A DNA stretch of 64,000 bases from VAXT01 sp963794605. Lineage in GTDB: Bacteria > Actinomycetota > Thermoleophilia > Gaiellales > Gaiellaceae. The position numbers were made by a program, and so were the translations under genes. The notes under the pieces are model-generated. The model saw only the letters and a list, made by a program, of their open reading frames with translations. It did no database searches and had not been told where the DNA came from. Where the stretch lies: assembly GCA_963794605.1 (NCBI GenBank), contig CAWCEN010000003.1:428420-492419 (forward strand), in the 5' to 3' direction. Each line of letters opens with the position of its first letter. Within the stretch, counting starts at the first letter, position 1. Shown piece by piece: positions 16,824-23,707 of the stretch.

Positions 16824-17882
16824 GTGAGCGTTCGTCATTTCGCCGCACTGACGCTTGCAGTAGCGATCTGTGCGCTGGTCGGGAGCACGTCTGCGATCAG
16901 CGGCCAGGGCGGGCCTCCGCCGGCGCAGCCTTGTGACCAAGGGGCGACGCAGGTCTCCATAGTCGACTTCGAATATGAGCCGGACGCCTTGACGGTTCCG
17001 GTGGGTACGACGGTCTGCTGGACGAACAACGGCGACATCCCGCACACGGTGAGCTCGGACTCGCAGGTGTTCCTTTCGGGCACGCTGATGCACGGCGACA
17101 CGTTCTCGTACACGTTCAACAGTGCCGGCAGCTTCCCGTACCACTGCGAGCCGCACCCGTTCATGGTCGCGACCGTGACGGTGACCGGAGGGCCGCCACC
17201 ACCGCCTCCACCTCCTCCTCCTCCTCCGCCACCGCCGCCGCCGCCACCACCGCCTCCACCTCCTCCTCCGCCACCGCCGCCACCTCCCCCGCCGCCGCCA
17301 CCACCACCTGCGCCTCCGCCTCCACCGGGACCTGGTTGCCCAACCGGCGCGACGCTCGCCAACATCGTCGAGTACTCGTTCGACCCGCCGACTCTGAACA
17401 TCACGCCGGGAACGACCGTTTGCTGGACGAATCAGGGCACGGACACACACACCGTCACGTCCGACACTGGAGCGTTCGACTCGGGCCTGATGGCCCATGG
17501 CGCGACGTACTCGGTCACGTTCACGCAGGCGGGCACGTACGCATACCACTGCGCACCACACCCCTTCATGACGGGGACCGTCAACGTGAGCTCGGACCCG
17601 CCCCCGCCACCACCTCCCCCTCCGCCGCCCCCTCCGCCGCCCCCTCCGCCTCCACCGCCGCCTCCACCGCCCAAGCCGAAGTGCAAGGTGCCGAAGGTCG
17701 TCGGCAGGAAGATGCCCAGGGCGAGACGGATGATCACCCGCGCCCATTGCCGGGTCGGACGCGTGCGCCGCGTCAAGTCGATGAAGCCGCGCGGCCGCAT
17801 CGTCAAGCAGAGCCCGCGCTGGGGGACCAAGCGGGCCCGGGGCGCGCGCGTCAACCTGTTCGTCAGCCGCGGCAAGCGGTAG
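16824..17882 (+). CDS. Secreted double-cupredoxin protein with poly-proline linkers and C-terminal PASTA-like domain
   Basis: 352 residues: signal peptide (1-25), cupredoxin domain 1 (about 40-122), a poly-Pro linker of about 45 residues, cupredoxin domain 2 (about 171-256), a second poly-Pro linker (about 258-282), and a basic PASTA-like domain (about 286-352: KVPKVVGRKMPRARRMI, then GRIVKQSPRWGTKRARG). Both cupredoxins keep the type 1 copper ligands: PHTVS His and YHCEPHPFM in the first, THTVT His and YHCAPHPFM in the second. Proline codons are mixed, so the linkers are not simple DNA slippage tracts. A GAGGGGAG ribosome site precedes GTG 16824. It probably binds copper outside the membrane, with the PASTA-like end attaching to cell wall or peptidoglycan fragments; both are inferences. 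Confidence 0.85.
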   Translation: MSVRHFAALTLAVAICALVGSTSAISGQGGPPPAQPCDQGATQVSIVDFEYEPDALTVPVGTTVCWTNNGDIPHTVSSDSQVFLSGTLMHGDTFSYTFNSAGSFPYHCEPHPFMVATVTVTGGPPPPPPPPPPPPPPPPPPPPPPPPPPPPPPPPPPPPPPPAPPPPPGPGCPTGATLANIVEYSFDPPTLNITPGTTVCWTNQGTDTHTVTSDTGAFDSGLMAHGATYSVTFTQAGTYAYHCAPHPFMTGTVNVSSDPPPPPPPPPPPPPPPPPPPPPPPPPKPKCKVPKVVGRKMPRARRMITRAHCRVGRVRRVKSMKPRGRIVKQSPRWGTKRARGARVNLFVSRGKR

Positions 17883-17911
17883 CTGCAACCTGGGCTAGCC
17901 TCTAGAGCTGT

Positions 17912-18808
17912 ATGCGGCGCTTTTCCGTCCTTTTCGCGATGCTCGCGGGGCTCCTGGCCCTCGTCGCGGGCACCCAGATCGCCGGCGCGCAGTCGGTGGA
18001 ACGGGTCCGGATCTCCGACCCCGCGCGGCAGGCGCACCAGCTTCCGCCGGGCCTCCTCGTCGAGCTCGCGTCCCCGACGACCTACAACCGCCAGTCCACG
18101 TCGGGCAACGTGGGCCGCTGGGTCGGCCCTCGCTACGAGCAGGCCGGCCATCCCGAAAGCGCGGGCTTCGCGTCGCTCAACTGGTCGGTTAGCTTCGACC
18201 AGCGCCAGGGCGACACCGAGGCCGTGGCGAAGGCGAACGTCCAGCACACGAACTGGACGCGCGACCAGCAGGGAGGCCTCTCGGTTCCGCACGCCGTCGG
18301 CACGAGGGCCGTGGGGACGATCCTCGGCTTCTACGTGATGATGCGGCCGCCGACGACCGGCGACGCGCGCTTCGAGGGCGTCCTCGCGTTTCCGCTGGAC
18401 ACGAACCTGCAGGCGGTGATCCGCTTCGAAGCGCTCGACCCGCCCGACGATTCGTACATCGTCAACGGCTCGAGCGTGGCTACGAGCTGGAACCGCGGCC
18501 AGGTGCTCGTCGCGCTTGGGAACATCCAGCTGAAGGGGAATCTGCCGCCGAAAATCGTCGCTGCGCGTTCGTTCGAGAAGGGTCGGCGGGTTCGGGGCAA
18601 GGTCGTCGACCGGTTCCTGGACGCGGTGCTCGGCGCGAAAGTCTCGTTGCAGAAGAACTCGGGCGGCGGTTGGACGACGGTGTCGAGCGGGAAGACGAAT
18701 CCGCGCGGCTTCTACTCGCTGCGGGCGAAGCGCCGCGGGACGTACCGTGTCACGGCGCGCCTAGCCGGTTTCGCTGCAACGAGCCGCACGATCCGCACGG
18801 GTCGCTAA
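17912..18808 (+). CDS. Secreted protein with C-terminal carboxypeptidase-regulatory-like domain
   Basis: 298 residues with a signal peptide (1-27, ending AGAQS). The central region (about 30-215) has no recognised family. The C-terminal 75 residues look like a Ig-like carboxypeptidase regulatory/Cna-B domain (RVRGKVVDRFLDAVLGAKVSL, TNPRGFYSLRAKRRGTYRVT), which in other proteins is a stalk or binding module. It starts 29 nt after the cupredoxin gene on the same strand, so co-expression is likely. Confidence 0.75.
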   Translation: MRRFSVLFAMLAGLLALVAGTQIAGAQSVERVRISDPARQAHQLPPGLLVELASPTTYNRQSTSGNVGRWVGPRYEQAGHPESAGFASLNWSVSFDQRQGDTEAVAKANVQHTNWTRDQQGGLSVPHAVGTRAVGTILGFYVMMRPPTTGDARFEGVLAFPLDTNLQAVIRFEALDPPDDSYIVNGSSVATSWNRGQVLVALGNIQLKGNLPPKIVAARSFEKGRRVRGKVVDRFLDAVLGAKVSLQKNSGGGWTTVSSGKTNPRGFYSLRAKRRGTYRVTARLAGFAATSRTIRTGR

Positions 18809-18817
18809 CCCTTGACG

Positions 18818-18847
18818 AGGGACAGGCCCTTACAAGGGACAGGCCCT
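18818..18847. repeat. Tandem pair of 13-bp REP-like palindromes
   Basis: AGGGACAGGCCCT occurs at 18818-18830 and again at 18835-18847, between the convergent ends of the 17912 gene and yebC. The inverse complement of this unit, AGGGCCTGTCCCT, occurs at 22093-22105. Confidence 0.75.
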
Positions 18848-18856
18848 CGTGAGGGG

Positions 18857-19609
18857 TCAGCTGGCGACGGCTTCCAAGACTCGTTCCGGGATGTCGAAGT
18901 TCGAGTAGACGGCCTGGACGTCGTCGTTCTCCTCCAGCTCGTCCATTAGGCGCACGACTTTTCGGGCCATGACTTCGTCCTCGATCTCGACGGTCGTCTT
19001 CGGCACCATCGTCGCCTCGGCGGAGTCGATCGCGAAGCCGGCTTCCTCGAGAGCGACCCGAACCGCGTGCAGATCCTCGGGCGCGGTCGTGACTCTGAGC
19101 GACGACTCGTCGGGCTCGACATCCTCCGCGCCCGCGTCGGCGGCCGTCAGCATCAGCTCGTCCTCGTCCGCGGAGCCGTCGACGAGGATCACGCCTTTGC
19201 GCTCGAAGAGCCACGCGACGGAGCCCGACTCGCCGAGATTGCCGTCGTTCTTCGTGAAGGCGGAGCGCACATCGGCTGCGGTGCGGTTGCGGTTGTCGGT
19301 CAGTGCCTCGAGGAAGAGCGCGACGCCTCCCGGCCCGTAGCCCTCGTAGGTCACGGTCTCGTAGGCCGCCGCGTCCGCACCCGTGCCGGCGCCCTTGGCG
19401 ATCGCGCGGTCGATGTTGTCCTTCGGCATCGAGTTCTCCCGCGCTTTCTCGATCGCGTTCTGGAGCGCGATGTTCCCGCCCGGATCGGGCCCACCGTCGC
19501 GCGCGGCGACGATGATCGCGCGCGTCAGCTTCGAGAAGAGCTGGCCGCGCTTGGCGTCGGTCGCGCCCTTCTTTCGCTTGATCGACGCCCACTTGCTATG
19601 TCCCGACAA
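18857..19609 (-). CDS. yebC: YebC/PmpR family transcriptional/translational regulator
   Basis: 250 residues, normal length. Begins SGHSKWASIKRKKGATDAKR, then TRAIIVAARDGGPDP, ENSMPKDNIDRAIAKG and EGYGPGGVALFLEALTDNRN, all conserved in the family. Members act as DNA-binding regulators or, as shown for some, help ribosomes through poly-proline stretches; the latter is notable because two proteins in this window have long poly-Pro linkers. Start is TTG 19609, overlapping the pdxT 3' end by 14 nt. Confidence 0.95.
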   Translation of the reverse strand: MSGHSKWASIKRKKGATDAKRGQLFSKLTRAIIVAARDGGPDPGGNIALQNAIEKARENSMPKDNIDRAIAKGAGTGADAAAYETVTYEGYGPGGVALFLEALTDNRNRTAADVRSAFTKNDGNLGESGSVAWLFERKGVILVDGSADEDELMLTAADAGAEDVEPDESSLRVTTAPEDLHAVRVALEEAGFAIDSAEATMVPKTTVEIEDEVMARKVVRLMDELEENDDVQAVYSNFDIPERVLEAVAS

Positions 19610-20150
19610 GGCTCGCCTCCCTGACTGAGTCGAGGAAGAGCTCGTGCACACGCGTGTCGTCTGTGAGCTCGGGGTGGAAGGTAGCGACCACGAAGCGGCC
19701 CTGCCGGAGGAGAACCGGCTCACCGTCGAGCTCGGCGAGCACTTCGACGTCGTCTCCGGTGCCGGTCACGCGCGGCGCGCGGATGAAGACACCGCGCAGG
19801 GGCGTGTCGTCATCGGTCAGGTCGAGGTCGGCCTCGAAGCTGAAGACCTGGCGACCGTAGGCATTGCGCGCGACCTGGACGTCGACGAGCCCGAGGTGGT
19901 CGCGGTCGAGCACGATCAGGCCGGCGCAGGTGCCGAGAACCGGCCGCTCGAAGCGCGTGATCGCTTCCTCGAGGCCGTAGAGCCGCATCAGTCGCATGAA
20001 CGTCGTCGACTCCCCGCCAGGGACGACGAGCCCGTCGAGCCCGTCGAGTTGCTCCGGCTTGCGCACCTCGACCGCCTCGGCGCCGAGCCGCCGCAGCATG
20101 GCCGCATGCTCGCGGAAGTTCCCCTGCAGGGCCAGGACACCGATCTTCAC
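19596..20150 (-). CDS. pdxT: Pyridoxal 5'-phosphate synthase glutaminase subunit PdxT
   Basis: 184 residues. Class I glutaminase that feeds ammonia to PdxS. Shows IGVLALQGNFREHAAML, GLVVPGGESTTFMRL, nucleophile Cys in VLGTCAGLIVL and the catalytic His/Glu in VATFHPELTDD. GTG 20150 is preceded by a TAGAAT box 7 nt upstream, so it has its own promoter as well as being downstream of pdxS. The gene between pdxS and pdxT is frameshifted. Confidence 0.96.
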   Translation of the reverse strand: MKIGVLALQGNFREHAAMLRRLGAEAVEVRKPEQLDGLDGLVVPGGESTTFMRLMRLYGLEEAITRFERPVLGTCAGLIVLDRDHLGLVDVQVARNAYGRQVFSFEADLDLTDDDTPLRGVFIRAPRVTGTGDDVEVLAELDGEPVLLRQGRFVVATFHPELTDDTRVHELFLDSVREASLVGT

Positions 20151-20157
20151 GCGACGA

Positions 20158-20163
20158 ATTCTA
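20158..20163 (-). promoter_or_regulatory. -10 element of a leaderless promoter (pdxT)
   Basis: TAGAAT on the minus strand, 7 nt before GTG 20150; its first three bases are the TAG stop of the upstream membrane gene. Confidence 0.5.
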
Positions 20164-21118
20164 GATTTCGGCTAGCGGGGGCCGCGATCGCCGCGCGAGG
20201 AGCAACGCAAGCCCGATGAAGACGAGCCCCGTTACGGCGAATGTCACCGGACCGGCCCACTGGTGCTCCTGGCGCTCGCCGGCTCCCTCGTCGAACAGGC
20301 CGGAGAACGTGACGAAGGGGAAGAGCGGGAAGAAAAAGAACCCCCCGGCGGCGGCGATGTCCGACCACTTGTCGGCGAAGAAGGCGGCGGTCTGGAGCAT
20401 CCCCCAGGCCCCGAGGACGACCCAGCTCGCACGGCCGAGCCGATTGCCGAGTGCGATGTAGACCAGCCCGACCAGCGCGATCACGATCCAATCGAAGTTG
20501 CCGTCGTGGAAGAACCAGAGCAACCCGCCGCCGATGGCAAGCCCGGCCGCCACGTGAAGCCAGAAGCCGAAAGGCCGAGACGGGCCATCGTCGACCGCGA
20601 TTCCGGTTAGCAGGAACGCGAGCCCGACGGCAATCGAGACGATCGCCGCCCACCCGCCGCCGTTCGAGAGCAGGTCGAACACGAACGACCAGATCGCCGC
20701 GGCCAGGACGATGACGAGGAGCGGGAATCGGAACCGCCTCAGCGCGACTGCTGCGGCCACGATCGCGATCAACTCGAGCACGAGCAGCCAGAAGTGGAAG
20801 CCGTTGAAGAAGACCTCGTCGTCGTTCGTATCCCGGGAGCCATCCGAACCAGTCGAGGGTCGCGCCGGCGAAGATGACGAAGGAGGCGACCGCGCTGATC
20901 GCGAGCAACCCGCCCGTGACGAAGTTGCCACGGATGCGGGCAGCTTCTGCTGCTCCGGCGAGGACGACGAACAGGAGCAGTGCCCAGAAGACGAAGCCTC
21001 CTGCGCCGTGCTCTTCGGACTGGACTCCGAGGAGCGCGAGGATCGCCGCGAGGATCGTGATCCCGCCCAGGTACGCGAGGAAGGACGCGCTCGACCAGGG
21101 AACGCGGACCGCAGTCAC
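20161..21118 (-). pseudogene. Multi-pass membrane protein, frameshifted
   Basis: Two overlapping frames together encode about 318 residues with roughly eight to nine hydrophobic helices. The 5' part (from GTG 21118) reads through LLFVVLAGAAEAARI to TLDWFGWLPG; the 3' part resumes DTNDDEVFFNGFHFW and ends RRSRPPLAEI. The change of frame falls at a CCCGGG run near 20838-20848. Homology-like continuity across the break suggests one lost or gained base, either real or a sequencing error. It sits between pdxS and pdxT, where no membrane gene is usually found; function unknown. Confidence 0.7.
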
Positions 21119-21157
21119 TCCGCGGACTGTGACGCGCAGGCCGGACGGCCCGCCTGA

Positions 21158-22042
21158 TTACCAGCCGCGGGTTTCCAGCAACTCTTCGGGCGGGATGCCC
21201 GCGGCTGCGAGGCCCGTCATAGCATCGCCCAGGCCTTGCGAGACGCGCGCGAGAACTTCAGCGTCCCGGTAGTGCGTCGTCGCCTCGACGATCGCCTTCG
21301 CGCGCTCGGATGGGTTCGTCGACTTGAAGATCCCGGACCCGACGAAGACGCCGTCCGCGCCGAGCTGCATGCAGAGCGCCGCGTCGGCCGGAGTCGCGAT
21401 TCCGCCGGCGGTGAACGTCACGACCGGGAGCCGCCCGTTCTGGGCGACCCACTGAACGAGCTCGACCGGGGCGCGCAGCTCCTTCGCCTCCGAGTACAGC
21501 TCGTCGGAGCTCATCGCGCCGAGCTTCTTGATCGAGCCGAAGACTGCGCGCATGTGCGTGACCGCGTTGACGATGTCACCGGTGCCCGCCTCGCCCTTCG
21601 TGCGAATCATCGCCGCGCCCTCGGCGATGCGCCGCAGCGCCTCTCCGAGGTTCGTGCAGCCGCAGACGAACGGCACCGTGAACTTCCACTTTTCGATGTG
21701 GTTCGCCGTGTCCGCAGGCGTCAGCACCTCGCTCTCGTCGATGTAGTCGACCTCGAGCGCCTCGAGGATCTGCGCCTCGACGAAGTGGCCGATGCGCGCC
21801 TTGGCCATGACCGGGATCGTCACGGTCTCCTGGATCTCGCGGATCTTGTCCGGATCGGCCATGCGCGCGACGCCGCCCTCACGGCGGATGTCGGCCGGGA
21901 CGCGTTCGAGTGCCATTACCGCGCAGGCGCCCGCGTCCTCAGCGATGCGGGCCTGGTCGGCGTCGGTCACGTCCATGATCACGCCGCCCTTGAGCATCTC
22001 AGCGAGCCCGCTCTTGACGCGCATCGTGCCGATCTCGGCCAT
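21158..22042 (-). CDS. pdxS: Pyridoxal 5'-phosphate synthase lyase subunit PdxS
   Basis: 294 residues, full length. TIM-barrel synthase that makes PLP from ribose 5-phosphate, glyceraldehyde 3-phosphate and ammonia from PdxT. Conserved blocks include GGVIMDVTDADQARIAEDAG, ALERVPADIR, VMAKARIGHFVEAQILEAL, VDYIDESEVLTPAD and the Lys-containing RTKGEAGTGD. ATG 22042 follows a TAGAAT box by 6 nt. Confidence 0.98.
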   Translation of the reverse strand: MAEIGTMRVKSGLAEMLKGGVIMDVTDADQARIAEDAGACAVMALERVPADIRREGGVARMADPDKIREIQETVTIPVMAKARIGHFVEAQILEALEVDYIDESEVLTPADTANHIEKWKFTVPFVCGCTNLGEALRRIAEGAAMIRTKGEAGTGDIVNAVTHMRAVFGSIKKLGAMSSDELYSEAKELRAPVELVQWVAQNGRLPVVTFTAGGIATPADAALCMQLGADGVFVGSGIFKSTNPSERAKAIVEATTHYRDAEVLARVSQGLGDAMTGLAAAGIPPEELLETRGW

Positions 22043-22048
22043 GTAGCG

Positions 22049-22054
22049 ATTCTA
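22049..22054 (-). promoter_or_regulatory. -10 element of a leaderless promoter (pdxS)
   Basis: TAGAAT on the minus strand followed by 6 nt and ATG 22042. The REP-like cluster at 22075-22121 lies just upstream. Confidence 0.55.
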
Positions 22055-22074
22055 GCCAGGGACGGTCGCTCGCC

Positions 22075-22121
22075 AGGGTCTGTCCCTTGTTAGGGCCTGT
22101 CCCTTACAAGGGCCTGGCCCT
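22075..22121. repeat. Cluster of three 13-bp REP-like palindromes
   Basis: AGGGTCTGTCCCT (22075-22087), AGGGCCTGTCCCT (22093-22105) and AGGGCCTGGCCCT (22109-22121) are near-palindromic 13-mers in tandem. The middle one is the exact inverse complement of both units at 18.8 kb. The cluster lies between the pdxS promoter and the stop of the phosphoesterase gene. Confidence 0.75.
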
Positions 22122-22123
22122 GG

Positions 22124-22946
22124 TTAAGGAGTCAGGGCAAAGTGGTCGCGCACGCGGCCGCGGAGGTCGACGGCGGACACGTCCAGGCGCTCGGCGGTCG
22201 CCGACACGTAGAGGAAGCCGTGCACGTACCGGGCCCGGACGCGTGGCGGATATGAGCGCGGACAGCCGCGCAGCCGATAGAGCCCCGCCGCCCCTCCTCC
22301 GTGGACGACGTACGTGACCCCGTTGCGCGCGGCGAAACGCTGGTAATTGTGGTCGTGCCCAGAGAGGACGAGCTGGACGCCGTAGCTTTCGAACAACGGC
22401 ACCCAGCTGCGAACGACATCCGCGGCGCCGGTGTGGCCACCGCAGGTGTACGGCGCGTGGTGGAAGAGCGCGATCTTCCACGTCGCGACCGAGTCGGAGA
22501 GCTGCTGCTCGAGCCACCTCGTCTGCCGCGTCGTGATCGCGTTCGAGTCGAGGAAGAAGAGCTGGACGCCGTCTCCAAGCCGGCGCGTGTAGTAGCGACC
22601 CAGGCATGCCGAGCGTCTTCAACTGGTAGCCGCCCCGCCCGAGCTCGTAGTCGTGGTTCCCGAGCACGCCGCCGACGCGCAAGCCCGACCGACGAGCCCA
22701 GCCGAAGGCCTTCTGCCAGTTCGCGCGAAAGCGCGCAGGGCTCTCCAGGTAGTCGTTGTCGCCGAGCGTGACGAGCATGTTCGCCGGGTGCCGCGCCTCG
22801 AACCGCTTCATTCCGATGCCGAGCGCAGCCTCGCGCGAGCCGCCGACTCCGTAGTCGCCCATTGCGAGGAATCCGACCTGCGTCTGCGCCGCCGACGACC
22901 CAGTCAGCACGAACGCGAGACAGAGGAGAAGCGGGATGCGGCGCAA
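22124..22946 (-). pseudogene. Secreted calcineurin-like (purple acid phosphatase type) phosphoesterase, frameshifted
   Basis: Signal peptide from TTG 22946 (ending GSSAAQ), then metallophosphoesterase motifs: VGFLAMGDYGVGG (metal-binding Asp), VTLGDNDYLE, VGGVLGNHDYELG (GNHD). The frame shifts near 22600 at a CCTGGG run; the next frame supplies GRYYTRRLGDGVQLFF, IALFHHAPYT and LVLSGHDHNYQRF (GHDH), and ends DHFALTP. All ligand motifs are thus present but split over two frames. One indel, biological or technical, would explain it. It is downstream of the FtsH-like gene pair on the same strand. Confidence 0.8.
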
Positions 22947-22957
22947 GGCCGGGGAAG

Positions 22958-23707
22958 CTACTGGGCGACCGACCGGAGCACGAGCAGCGTCCGCCCGTTC
23001 GCGCCCTGTGAGAACTGCGACTGGTACGTGTTCTTCATCGTCAGGCGGTCGATGGTCGCCTTCTCGACCGGGCTCAGCTGCGGATAGCTGACCACCTTGT
23101 GCTGAGGCAGAGTCGCGTCGAGCGGCTTCGAGAGCTCCTTCTCGAAGCTCTTCCGCCTGAGGTAGATCGCGTAGCTCGTGTTCCCGGCCGGCGGCAGCAG
23201 GCCCACGATCGACTCGACGCTCGGCGAGTACTTGAAGGTGTAGAGCGCGAGCTCGAGCGTCTCGCGGCGGAGCATCGGAACCGTGTCCTCCGCGCCCTCA
23301 CTCGGCAGCCCGCAGCGCGGTGCGGTCCCGCAGAAGACGTACGCCACGGTCGAACCGGAGGGCTCGAACTGCTTGAAGGGGCTCCCGATCTTGCGGAACG
23401 GCTGCCTCGTGAACGCGATCCCGTCCACGACCGCGTCCTGGTAGAGGAGCGGCTGCGCCTGGACGACGGCGATCGGGGCGCCGTTGAGCTTGTACGCCGG
23501 CGCCACGTGGTCGGCCATGTTCTGCGCCTTCGTGAAAACGTCGCCGCCCTTCGGCTTGTAGGACGACCAGCTGTTCGAGGTGCCGCGCGAGACGAGCATC
23601 GCGAACAGGACGAGCACGCCCACGAACCCGGCGACAACTACGAGGTTTGCCGCCAGGAAGCCCTTGCTATGCGCCCTGCGACTCGGCTTCTCTACAGCGT
23701 CGGCCAC
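22958..23707 (-). CDS. Single-pass membrane protein of unknown function
   Basis: 249 residues: a short basic cytoplasmic N-terminus, one transmembrane helix (about 18-41, ANLVVVAGFVGVLVLFAML) and an external domain containing one CGTAPRCGLP Cys pair. The start overlaps the end of the FtsH-like protease gene by 16 nt, so the two are co-translated. That makes it a candidate partner or adaptor of the protease; FtsH partners such as HflK/HflC are also single-pass, but no similarity to them is seen. Confidence 0.75.
   Translation of the reverse strand: MADAVEKPSRRAHSKGFLAANLVVVAGFVGVLVLFAMLVSRGTSNSWSSYKPKGGDVFTKAQNMADHVAPAYKLNGAPIAVVQAQPLLYQDAVVDGIAFTRQPFRKIGSPFKQFEPSGSTVAYVFCGTAPRCGLPSEGAEDTVPMLRRETLELALYTFKYSPSVESIVGLLPPAGNTSYAIYLRRKSFEKELSKPLDATLPQHKVVSYPQLSPVEKATIDRLTMKNTYQSQFSQGANGRTLLVLRSVAQ

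Noticed and set aside
16835..17404. Minus-strand frame with long poly-Gly
   Set aside because: It is the complement of the poly-Pro linkers in the cupredoxin gene; no other support.
13541..22121. CRISPR array
   Set aside because: The short palindromes are 13-15 bp, unevenly spaced and without unique spacers; no cas gene is present.
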